Assembly (NCBI GenBank): GCA_036524115.1 | Contig: DATDCY010000034.1 | Coordinates: 1 to 6,128 of the forward strand | DNA from: a bacterium | GTDB lineage: Bacteria > JAUVQV01 > DATDCY01 | Length of the DNA: 6,128 nucleotides | Reading direction: 5' to 3' | Shown: positions 1-6,079 of the stretch, one piece after another | Numbering within the stretch: position 1 is the stretch's first letter | Layout of the letters: each line of letters starts with the position of its first letter | Translations under genes and position numbers: made by a program | Notes under the pieces: model-generated | Seen by the model: only the letters and a program-made list of their open reading frames with translations | Databases searched by the model: none | What the model was told of the DNA's origin: nothing

Positions 1-739
1 GCGCGGCGCCCGAGCGCTGCGCGACGAGCGTGACGGCCGCCGTGGCCGCGGCCAGCGCGAAGAGCGGCCACTTCTCGTGCAGGAGGCGTCCGGGCGGCTC
101 CGCCCCGGGCCCGATGCCGCGCCCAAGCGGCCAGAGATCGAGCAGCAGCAGGACCAGAGGCAGCGTCACGAGCATGGGCTTGGTCATCAGCCCGAGCGCG
201 AAGAGCGCGAGCAGCGCCGCGTAGCGTCCCGCGGTGCGCCGCCGGCACCAGTTCGCGTACGCGAAGACCGCCAGCAGCCAGAAGGTCCCGCCGAGGACGT
301 CCTTGCGCTCGGCCACCCACGCCACCGACTCCACGCGCAGCGGGTGCAGCGCGAACAGCGCGGCGGCGGCCACCGCCGGCGCCAGCGCGCCGGTGAGCGC
401 ATGCAGCGCCAGCAGCAGCAGCGCCGCGTTCAGCGCGTGCAGGCCGGCGCTCACCACGTGGTGTCCGCCCGCCCAGGTGCCGAAGAGGCTGACGTCCGCC
501 AGGTGCGACCACCACGTCACGGGGTGCCAGTTGTAGGCGGCCACCGCGGTCAGCGACCAGCGGAGAGCCGGGAGGCTCACGCCTCCACTGACCCGCGGGT
601 TGGCGGTGACCATGAGGGGGTCGTCGACGGCCACGAACTCGAAGGTGCGCACCGGCGCATAGAGCAGGAGCACGGCGAGCGCGAGCGCCGCGGCCGCCAG
701 CAGCGGCGCCCTCGGGCCGCGGGCCGTCGCCGCCGTCAC
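1..739 (-). CDS. Polytopic membrane protein, N-terminal part of a TMTC/TPR-type glycosyltransferase-like protein (partial, runs off left edge)
   Basis: The first 246 codons are present and the frame stays open to the window edge. I chose the GTG at 737-739 because an AAGGGAG ribosome-binding site (744-750) lies 4 nt upstream and no better start is in frame. A first hydrophobic helix (about residues 12-30) is followed by a periplasmic-type loop with VDDPLM (38-43), NWHPVTWWSH (70-79), a Leu/Ala-rich helix pair, LFALHPLRVESVAWVAERKD (128-147), and LMTKPML (184-190) leading into LLLLDLWPL (197-205). This order (acidic pair after helix 1, HP-x-x-W-x-SH, HPLRVESVAW-x-x-ERKD, TKP) is typical of bacterial proteins that carry membrane helices followed by C-terminal TPR repeats, related to TMTC/PMT-like glycosyltransferases. 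Family placement is from motif memory; enzymatic activity and the TPR tail, which would lie outside the window, are inferred. It is the fourth gene of the minus-strand unit, 36 nt after the permease stop. It could be a later, functionally separate passenger. Confidence 0.85.
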   Translation of the reverse strand, partial: MTAATARGPRAPLLAAAALALAVLLLYAPVRTFEFVAVDDPLMVTANPRVSGGVSLPALRWSLTAVAAYNWHPVTWWSHLADVSLFGTWAGGHHVVSAGLHALNAALLLLALHALTGALAPAVAAAALFALHPLRVESVAWVAERKDVLGGTFWLLAVFAYANWCRRRTAGRYAALLALFALGLMTKPMLVTLPLVLLLLDLWPLGRGIGPGAEPPGRLLHEKWPLFALAAATAAVTLVAQRSGAA

Positions 740-775
740 GCTGCTCCCTTGCGCCGGGCCCGCCCCGGTGCCGCG

Positions 776-1540
776 TCAGGGCAGGAAGCGCCGGCGCATC
801 ATGGCGGAGGCGGCGGCAAAGGCGGCGGCGGCGATGAGCGTCGCGACGGCCAGCGACGCGAGCGGCGGGGCGTCCGCGGTCCCCGAGAGCAGCGACCGCG
901 AGAGGCGGACCAGGTGCGTGAGGGGAAACGCGCTGGCGATGCGCTCGACCCATGGGCCGAGGTTGCGCACGGGGAAGAAGGTCCCCGAGAAGAAGAACAT
1001 CGGGCCGATGAAGAGCGTGAAGTAGTAGTTGAACGAGTCGTAGCCGTCCGCCACCGATGTCACGATCAGCCCGAGCGACGCGAACGTGAAGCCGGCAAGA
1101 AGGATCAGGGGGAGGCCGAGGACGCCCGGCCAGAGCGGCCCGACCCCGAAGACGAGCAGCAGCGCCAGCACGGTGCCGCCGCAGATGAGCCCCTTGGTCA
1201 TGATCCAGAGCACCTCGCCGAGGAGGATGTCGCCGAACGTCAGCGGCGAGAGCATCATGCACGCGTAGACCTGCTGGTGGCGCATCTTGGTGAAGGTCAT
1301 GTAGGTCGCCTCGATGGTGACGCTCTGCATCACCGAGGTGATCATCAGCCCCGGCGCGACGTAGCGCAGGTAGGGGAGGCCCTCGACGTCCGGGACGATC
1401 GTCCCCAGGCCGTAGCCGAGCCCGAGGACGTAGAACAGCGGCTCGCCGACGGAGCCCACGAGGCTCGTCCTCCAGCTCGCGAGCCATACCGTCGCGTTGC
1501 GCGTCCAGACGAGCAGCGGCCCCGCGAGGATCCTCAGCAT
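776..1540 (-). CDS. ABC-2 type transporter permease, NodJ-like (254 aa)
   Basis: This is the membrane subunit of an ABC exporter and would pair with the ATPase encoded just upstream. It is 254 aa, normal for NodJ-type permeases. Family-like features in order: GEPLFYVLGLGYGLG (32-46), a helix around PGLMITSVMQS (63-73), the cytoplasmic-loop segment TFTKMRHQQ (82-90) followed by LGE (107-109), a long hydrophobic pair (118-163), YDSFNYYFTLFIGPMFFFSG (167-186) running into the hallmark TFFPV (187-191), then FPLTHLVRLSR (205-215) and a final helix ending in basic MRRRFLP. About six membrane segments are expected. The ATG at 1538-1540 overlaps the last codons of the ATPase gene by 7 nt. Only a weak GGGA is visible upstream, so translational coupling is likely. 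The family call is recognised from motifs; NodJ itself exports lipochitin oligosaccharides, but nothing here shows that substrate. Confidence 0.92.
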   Translation of the reverse strand: MLRILAGPLLVWTRNATVWLASWRTSLVGSVGEPLFYVLGLGYGLGTIVPDVEGLPYLRYVAPGLMITSVMQSVTIEATYMTFTKMRHQQVYACMMLSPLTFGDILLGEVLWIMTKGLICGGTVLALLLVFGVGPLWPGVLGLPLILLAGFTFASLGLIVTSVADGYDSFNYYFTLFIGPMFFFSGTFFPVRNLGPWVERIASAFPLTHLVRLSRSLLSGTADAPPLASLAVATLIAAAAFAAASAMMRRRFLP

Positions 1541-2259
1541 GCGCCATTCCCGAAGACCGCCGCCTCGGGCCCGCCGGCCCGATGCTCGCGCAGGATCTCC
1601 CAGAGCGAGCCCTCCGCGCGGATCCGCCCTTCTTCGAGGACCGCGGCCCGGTCGCAGAGGGCCTCGGCCTCGGCCAGGTCGTGGGTGGCGAGGATCAGCG
1701 TGGCGCCGCGCTCCTTGAGCGACGAGAGCGTCGCGAGGCATTGCTGGCGGCTCTCGCGGTCCAGGCCGCGCGTCGGCTCGTCGAGGATCACGATCGCCGG
1801 GTCGGTCAGCAGCGCCCGCGCCAGGACCAGGCGCCGGCGCAGGCCCGTCGAGAGGTGCGACACGGGCTCGTCGGCGTGTCCGTCGAGCCCGCTCTCCCGG
1901 AGCAGCGACGCGCAGCGCCGGCGCGCGTCCTCGCGCGAGAGGCGGTGGTAGCGGCCGTGGAAGTAGAGGTTGCGGGCGACGCTCAGGTCGGAGTCGAGGA
2001 GGTCCTCCTGCGGGGCGATCCCGAGCGCCGCCCGGGCCTCGCGCGGGGATGCCGCCACGTCGACGCCGTTGACGAGGATCGTCCCGGCGCTGGGCCGGAT
2101 GAACCCGTGGATCATCTTCAGGGTCGTCGACTTGCCCGCGCCGTTGGGGCCCATCAGCCCGAAGCACTCCCCGCGGCGCGCCGAGAAGCTGACGTCCGCG
2201 ACGACCACCTTGGCCCCGAAGGACTTCGCCACCGAGCGCAGGTCGACGGACGGCTTCAC
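1534..2259 (-). CDS. ABC transporter ATP-binding protein, NodI/CcmA-type (241 aa)
   Basis: Cytoplasmic ATPase that would power the adjacent permease. Visible motifs: Walker A GPNGAGKST (37-45), Q-loop IAPQED (81-86), signature LSTGLRRR (136-143), Walker B with catalytic glutamate VILDEP (157-162), D-loop GLD (165-167) and H-loop ATHD (191-194). The signature departs from LSGGQ/LSGGM: the second position of the Gly pair is normal, but the first is Thr. The start is GTG at 2257-2259, overlapping the stop of the beta-helix gene as GTGA (4 nt), with GGAG five nt upstream inside the preceding gene. A longer open frame continues upstream in this frame but is antisense-free noise inside the beta-helix gene. 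NodI-like features include ECFGLMGPNG and the DxxLxVxxNLxxxGRY segment after the Q-loop. Membership of the exporter class is solid; the substrate is unknown. Confidence 0.95.
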   Translation of the reverse strand: MKPSVDLRSVAKSFGAKVVVADVSFSARRGECFGLMGPNGAGKSTTLKMIHGFIRPSAGTILVNGVDVAASPREARAALGIAPQEDLLDSDLSVARNLYFHGRYHRLSREDARRRCASLLRESGLDGHADEPVSHLSTGLRRRLVLARALLTDPAIVILDEPTRGLDRESRQQCLATLSSLKERGATLILATHDLAEAEALCDRAAVLEEGRIRAEGSLWEILREHRAGGPEAAVFGNGAC

Positions 2260-3896
2260 TTGCGCTCCGTCGCGCCCGGCGCCGGGAGCGGCGCGGCGTC
2301 GATGGCGCACGTCCCGGTCTCGCCGGCCCCGACCGTGACGGGATTGACCGCGCAGAGGCCGTAGAGGTCCCCGGGACCCGCCTCGGCGTTCGGGAACGCC
2401 GGGCGCGGGCCCTTGGCGACGAGGTGGTAGGACCCGGCGGGCAGGTAGAGGGTGTAGCTCCCATCCTCCGCCGTGGGGCCGGAATGGGCGAAGCCCTGCC
2501 CCCTGAAGCCTCCCTCGACGTCCTTGTAGGCATGCACCCGCACGCCCGGGACGGGGACGCCCGCGGAGCGCACCGTGCCGGCGATCCGCGCGACTCGGCT
2601 CGGCGGCGGCCCGGTGTCCGTCAGGGGGCGGGGCTCCCAGGACGAGAAGGCCACCCGGTCGCGCGGAAAGGGCTTGTCGAAGTAGAACACCTCGGGCTTG
2701 TCGTGGAAGTCCTCGATGACCGAGATGTTGCCCTCGGCGCCGAGCCGCTCCATCTCCGAGAGCGCCGCCGCGCCCCACCAGTTCCCGCGGGCGTCCACGA
2801 GCCCCTCCTCGCCGACCGCGAACGGCGTGAACTTCCTCGTCTGCGGCGGCAGCGCCTCCGGAGCGGCGGGCGCGGCCGCGAGGGCGCTCCCGCCGGCGCG
2901 GTACGGGATGAGCTTCTCCACCTTGATGGACATGTTGTCGCCGACGACGACCGCGAACCTGCGGTTGTCGTCGAGGTTGTTCCCGTTGATCACGGGGTAG
3001 GAGGCGAAGTTGCAGTAGATGCCGACCCCGTTGCGGCGGATGTCGTTGGCGGCGATCGTCGGGAACGCGTACTTCTCGGCCCAGACGCCGGTGTCGTTCT
3101 CGGTGATGATGTTGTTGCGGATCAGCGGCCGCGACTGCAGTTCGACGTGGATGCCCTGCCCGTGGCCGCGGATGGCGTTGCCCTCGATCAGGGGCGACGA
3201 GCCCTGGACGCACGAGATGCCGTGCCCGCCGTTGCCCGCCACGGTCGAACGCCGCAGCGCGGGCGAGCTGCCCATCAGGCACGCGATGCCCCCCGCGCCG
3301 TTGCCGGTGATCTCGCAATGTTCCACCTGGAACGCCGACGCCTGGAAGTACTTCATGCCCTGGTCGTTGCCGGAGATCGTCGAGTCGAGGATCGAGCCGT
3401 TGAGCTCGACGCCCGCCGAGACGCCGAGCCGGCTGGCGCGCACGGTCGCGTTGTCGACGAGGAGCAGCGAGGTGTTCCCGGAGAGGCCGGTCTCGGCGTA
3501 CTCGATGCGCGCGTGGCTGATCCTGCTGGTCCGCTCATTGGCATGCTCGATGGCGATCCCGCCCCAGTCCCCCGGGCGGGGCTCGCCGGCGGCCGAGGTG
3601 AACACGATCGGCTGCGACGGCGTCCCCTGCGCGACCAGCACGCCGTTGACCACGAGGCGCGCTGCCGGCTCGCCCGCGGCGGTCCGCTCCGTCGCGAAGC
3701 GCACGACGCTCCCCGGCTGGACGAGCAGGGTGGCCCCCCGCTTCACCCGGACCTCCCCGCCCACGTCGACCGTCCCCTGCCAGACCGTGTCGGACTCGAT
3801 CTCGAGCGGTGCGGCGCCGGCCCACGGGGGCCGGGCGGCCAGCAGCAGCGACACCGCGGCGGCGAGCAGGACGGGACGGAACCAGACGCTGGCCAT
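2256..3896 (-). CDS. Secreted right-handed beta-helix protein (NosD-like) with C-terminal carboxypeptidase-regulatory-like domain (546 aa)
   Basis: A Sec-type signal peptide is visible: short basic start, hydrophobic core (8-21), and AGA just before residue 29. Residues 36-67 form an N-terminal cap with DTVWQG, KRGATL and PGSVVRF, followed by PIVFTS (96-101) and GDWGGI (109-114). Beta-helix coils of 22-23 residues then run to about residue 318, several marked by GN-x-x-GI at the turn and a Pro before the next strand. An Ala/Pro-rich insert (about 329-365) precedes the GNWWG motif (371-375) typical of these repeat proteins. A separate beta-sandwich (about 435-535) follows, with FRGQG (464-468), DGSYTL, a GD-x-x-G segment and NPVTV; it resembles carboxypeptidase regulatory-like domains. 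The ATG at 3894-3896 was chosen because it begins the signal peptide; the same frame remains open far upstream but reads through the divergent gene antisense. Order with the ABC genes parallels nosDFY. Role (scaffold or substrate-binding partner of the exporter in the periplasm) is inferred. Confidence 0.9.
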   Translation of the reverse strand: MASVWFRPVLLAAAVSLLLAARPPWAGAAPLEIESDTVWQGTVDVGGEVRVKRGATLLVQPGSVVRFATERTAAGEPAARLVVNGVLVAQGTPSQPIVFTSAAGEPRPGDWGGIAIEHANERTSRISHARIEYAETGLSGNTSLLLVDNATVRASRLGVSAGVELNGSILDSTISGNDQGMKYFQASAFQVEHCEITGNGAGGIACLMGSSPALRRSTVAGNGGHGISCVQGSSPLIEGNAIRGHGQGIHVELQSRPLIRNNIITENDTGVWAEKYAFPTIAANDIRRNGVGIYCNFASYPVINGNNLDDNRRFAVVVGDNMSIKVEKLIPYRAGGSALAAAPAAPEALPPQTRKFTPFAVGEEGLVDARGNWWGAAALSEMERLGAEGNISVIEDFHDKPEVFYFDKPFPRDRVAFSSWEPRPLTDTGPPPSRVARIAGTVRSAGVPVPGVRVHAYKDVEGGFRGQGFAHSGPTAEDGSYTLYLPAGSYHLVAKGPRPAFPNAEAGPGDLYGLCAVNPVTVGAGETGTCAIDAAPLPAPGATERK

Positions 3897-3902
3897 CGCA
3901 CG

Positions 3903-3932
3903 ATTATAGGACCATTCCCCCCGTTTTGTTTC
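3903..3932 (-). promoter_or_regulatory. Candidate sigma-70-type promoter for the minus-strand unit, possibly leaderless
   Basis: A perfect TATAAT lies at 3903-3908 on the minus strand, which stands out in this GC-rich sequence. The best -35 match at 18-bp spacing is GAAACA (3927-3932), only three of six bases, so the -35 is weak. The last base of the -10 box is 6 nt before the ATG of the beta-helix gene. Transcription would therefore begin at or next to the start codon. No Shine-Dalgarno sequence lies at normal distance; the nearest G-run (3917-3922) is 20 nt from the start. Confidence 0.5.
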
Positions 3933-3997
3933 GGCTCGGTGCCGGCCGCGATCTCCGGATGGCGCCGGGGTGGGCGTGCCGCGCGGCGGTGCGTTTG

Positions 3998-4006
3998 TGC
4001 TAGTAT
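3998..4006 (+). promoter_or_regulatory. Candidate extended -10 promoter for the plus-strand unit
   Basis: TGCTAGTAT fits an extended -10 element (TGn plus a TATAAT-like hexamer at 4001-4006, four of six bases). No recognisable -35 lies 17 bp upstream, as is common for extended -10 promoters. The predicted transcript start is near 4013, giving a leader of about 60 nt before the ATG at 4074. It sits about 95 bp from the divergent TATAAT, so a regulator binding between them could control both units. Position and composition support it; activity is not shown. Confidence 0.4.
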
Positions 4007-4016
4007 TCACGCGGTG

Positions 4017-4040
4017 GCGAACGCGCCCGGCGCTGTTCGC
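4017..4040 (+). promoter_or_regulatory. Hairpin in the 5' leader of the plus-strand unit
   Basis: GCGAACGCGC (4017-4026) pairs with GCGCTGTTCGC (4030-4040) to give a ten-base-pair stem with a three-base loop (CCG) and one bulged T at 4034. It lies just downstream of the candidate transcript start and 21 nt before the ribosome-binding site. There is no T-run after it, so it is not a standard intrinsic terminator. It could stabilise the mRNA 5' end or be a binding site for a regulator; in such GC-rich DNA a chance origin is also possible. Confidence 0.35.
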
Positions 4041-4061
4041 GGAAGCGGTGGAGCGGCGTGC

Positions 4062-4068
4062 GGAGAGG
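4062..4068 (+). promoter_or_regulatory. Ribosome-binding site deciding the ATG start at 4074
   Basis: GGAGAGG ends 5 nt before the ATG at 4074. This favours that ATG over an in-frame GTG at 4014, which has no comparable site and would add 20 residues before the signal peptide. Confidence 0.75.
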
Positions 4069-4073
4069 ACGGG

Positions 4074-5237
4074 ATGAACGTGCTGGGACGAGCGCGGGGC
4101 GCGTGGCGGGCGGGCGCCCTGATGGGCCTGGCCCTGCTGCTGTGCGCGTCGCGCCTTCCGGCTGACGGCCAGCACGAGGAGCCGCCTCCGGTCGTGCCGA
4201 CCGGGAGCGCTCAGGGCAACGGCCTGGAGGGCCGCGTCACCGTCGACGGGACCCCGATCGCCGGCGGCGTCGTGTTCGTCTACCTGACGTACGACGACGT
4301 CCTGGCCTTCAAGCCGTTCGCGGCCTCCACGCCCAGCGGCGACGACGGTTCGTACCGGCTGGACCTGCCGCCGGGCAAGTACTTCGTCGTGGCGAAGCAC
4401 CGCGCGGCCGGCCCGGCGGACGGGCCGCTCGCGGTGGGCGACGGCCTCTCCTTCAACGGCTCGAACCCGATCACCGTCGATCCCGGCAGGTACGTCCATG
4501 TCGGCTTCTCGCTGCCGCGCAAGCTCGCCGAGGTCGCCTACCAGGACGGCGCGGACCCGGCGACGGGGTCGATCGAGGGCGTCATCGAGTACCAGGGGCG
4601 CCCGCTGGAGGGCGCCGGCCTGCGCATCTTCCTCGACGGCAAGGACCTCTTCCGCGGCCAGGGCTACGCCGTCGCGCCGCCGACGGGCGCCGACGGCACC
4701 TTCCGCCTCGACCTGCTCCCCGAGAGCGCGTTCTTCCTCATCGTGCGCAAGCGCGCCAAGGGCGCCGGCGCCGGGCCGATCGAGGAGGGTGACTACTTCG
4801 GCTACTTCGTCGAGAACCCCGTGCAGGTGCACGTGGGCAAGACCGCCCGGGTGAAGTTCGAGGTCATCAACAAGGCCAGCGAGATCGGCAAGGACGACAG
4901 CCTCTTCCGCGCCACCGGCACCCAGATCACGGGGCGCATCGTCGGCACGGACGGCACGGTCGTGCCCGGCGTCTACGCCTTCGCCTACGAGGAGAAGGTG
5001 ATGGCGCACGCCCGCCCCTCGTTCATCTCGCGGGTGGTCGACAAGGAGGGGCGGTATGTCATCAACGTTTCCCACGGTGGCGTCTACTACATCGGCGCGC
5101 GCTCGGACTACGGGGACTCCCCCGGCCTCGGCGAGTGGTACGGCCGCTACGACGTCACCCCCGATCACTCCGTGCGCGTCGAGACGGGCAAGCGCGTCGA
5201 GGGGATCGACATCGTTGTCGAGAAGATCAACCCGTAG
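4074..5237 (+). CDS. Secreted protein with three tandem carboxypeptidase-regulatory-like beta-sandwich domains (387 aa)
   Basis: A signal peptide with basic n-region (MNVLGRARGAWR) and hydrophobic core (about 14-24) is followed by a Pro-rich linker. The core contains a Cys, but the preceding Leu residues do not make a good lipobox, so a lipoprotein is unlikely. Three related domains follow, at about 50-145, 165-265 and 282-387. Each opens with a G-x-V/I strand and a P-hx-G turn, then a DG/EG-x-[FY] segment (DDGSYRLDLPPGKY, ADGTFRLDL, KEGRYVINV). Domains 1 and 2 end with GD and an NP-hx-V strand (NPITV, NPVQV); domain 3 is more divergent (YDVTP). No catalytic residues are recognisable. Such domains are usually structural or binding modules on secreted proteins. 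Domain 2 carries FRGQG (193-197), as does the C-terminal domain of the divergent beta-helix protein, which points to partnership. Its gene overlaps the next by 23 nt. Binding partner or ligand is unknown. Confidence 0.85.
   Translation: MNVLGRARGAWRAGALMGLALLLCASRLPADGQHEEPPPVVPTGSAQGNGLEGRVTVDGTPIAGGVVFVYLTYDDVLAFKPFAASTPSGDDGSYRLDLPPGKYFVVAKHRAAGPADGPLAVGDGLSFNGSNPITVDPGRYVHVGFSLPRKLAEVAYQDGADPATGSIEGVIEYQGRPLEGAGLRIFLDGKDLFRGQGYAVAPPTGADGTFRLDLLPESAFFLIVRKRAKGAGAGPIEEGDYFGYFVENPVQVHVGKTARVKFEVINKASEIGKDDSLFRATGTQITGRIVGTDGTVVPGVYAFAYEEKVMAHARPSFISRVVDKEGRYVINVSHGGVYYIGARSDYGDSPGLGEWYGRYDVTPDHSVRVETGKRVEGIDIVVEKINP
5199..5204 (+). promoter_or_regulatory. Probable ribosome-binding site for the TTG start at 5215
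   Basis: GAGGGG inside the end of the upstream gene lies 10 nt before the TTG at 5215-5217. The spacing is slightly long, so coupling to translation of the upstream gene probably helps. Confidence 0.45.
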
Positions 5238-6078
5238 CCACGCCGCCGCGGCCGCCCTCGCCGCCATCCTGGCCGCCGCTCCCGCCGCCGCCGGCCCCTT
5301 CGACTACGTCAAGGGGGTCATGCGCGAGGACACCACCTGGAGCGGGGAGGTGACGATCACCGGCCAGACGGTCGTCAAGAAGGGCGCGACGCTCACGATC
5401 CTCCCCGGCACGACGGTGCGCTTTCTCTGGATCGACGAGGACGGCGACGAGATCGGCGATTCCGAGCTCAACGTCGAGGGGCGCATCGTCGCGCGCGGCG
5501 AGAAGGACCGGCCGATCGTCTTCACGTCGGGGCGGCCCGAGCCGAAGATGAAGGACTGGACCTTCATCATGATCTCCACCAACCGCGACAGCATCCTGGA
5601 GTACTGCACCATCGAGTACGCGTTCTCCGGGGCCCAGGTGCACTACTCGTCCGCGACGATCCGCAACTGCCTGATCCGCCGCAACTTCGAAGGCGTGCGC
5701 TATTCGACGACGGCGGTGGACATCCTCAACTGCGACTTCGTCGAGAATTACTACGGCCTGCGCTTCGAGGCCAACGGCTCGCGCGCGACCGTGACGCGCA
5801 ACCGCATCGAGGGCAACCGCTACGGCATCTTCGCGCCGGGGCGCGGGACACGGACCATGAAGATCGAGGAGAACAACATCGTGAACAACACCGAGTTCCA
5901 GGTCTACTTCGGGGACCGCCAGCAGGGAGACCTGGACTTCCCGAGGAACTGGTGGGGCACCACGGACCCGGCGGCGATCGAGGCCGGCATCTACGACAGG
6001 CTCGACGACCCGCTCGTCGGGAAGGCCCACTGGGAGCCGGCGCTCACGGCGCCCGTGTCGCCCTGCGGGATCCAGTGA
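5215..6078 (+). CDS. Secreted right-handed beta-helix protein, smaller paralogue (287 aa, TTG start)
   Basis: From the TTG at 5215 the product begins with a textbook signal peptide: basic n-region (SRRSTRSH), Ala/Leu core (10-22) and APAAAG cleavage region near residue 26. The ATG at 5056 would place out-of-family Ser/Thr/Arg sequence in front, and the ATG at 5320 would remove the signal, so TTG is preferred. The cap (39-70) has DTTWSG, KKGATL and PGTTVRF; PIVFTS and KDWTFI follow, then coils with IEYAFSGAQV, NFEGVRY, NYYGLRF and NRYGIF, and the closing RNWWG (244-248) and HWEPAL. No C-terminal CpD domain is present, unlike the paralogue on the other strand. The gene overlaps its upstream neighbour by 23 nt and is followed after one base by the Tat-signal gene, so the three form an operon. 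A periplasmic scaffold or carbohydrate-binding role is inferred; no lyase or hydrolase catalytic residues are evident. Confidence 0.88.
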   Translation: MSRRSTRSHAAAAALAAILAAAPAAAGPFDYVKGVMREDTTWSGEVTITGQTVVKKGATLTILPGTTVRFLWIDEDGDEIGDSELNVEGRIVARGEKDRPIVFTSGRPEPKMKDWTFIMISTNRDSILEYCTIEYAFSGAQVHYSSATIRNCLIRRNFEGVRYSTTAVDILNCDFVENYYGLRFEANGSRATVTRNRIEGNRYGIFAPGRGTRTMKIEENNIVNNTEFQVYFGDRQQGDLDFPRNWWGTTDPAAIEAGIYDRLDDPLVGKAHWEPALTAPVSPCGIQ

Positions 6079-6079
6079 C

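Noticed and set aside
754-768. Inverted repeat CCGGG/CCCGG between permease stop and next GTG as a terminator
   Set aside because: Only five base pairs with no T-run after it on the minus strand, and the genes appear co-transcribed.
77-1951. Long plus-strand open frame across the permease and ATPase region
   Set aside because: Antisense to three well-recognised genes; product is Arg/Glu/His/Gln-rich low-complexity sequence typical of GC-rich shadow frames.
776-3896. Calling the three genes nosD, nosF and nosY
   Set aside because: Gene order fits, but the ATPase and permease motifs look NodI/NodJ-like, the beta-helix protein has an extra domain, and no nosZ, nosR or nosL is present.
2424-4073. 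N-terminal extension of the triple-CpD frame to a start at 2424
   Set aside because: It is antisense to the left beta-helix gene; the signal peptide and ribosome-binding site place the start at 4074.
3897-5267. N-terminal extension of the left beta-helix frame to a start at 5267
   Set aside because: The extension runs antisense through the triple-CpD gene and would bury the signal peptide at an internal position.
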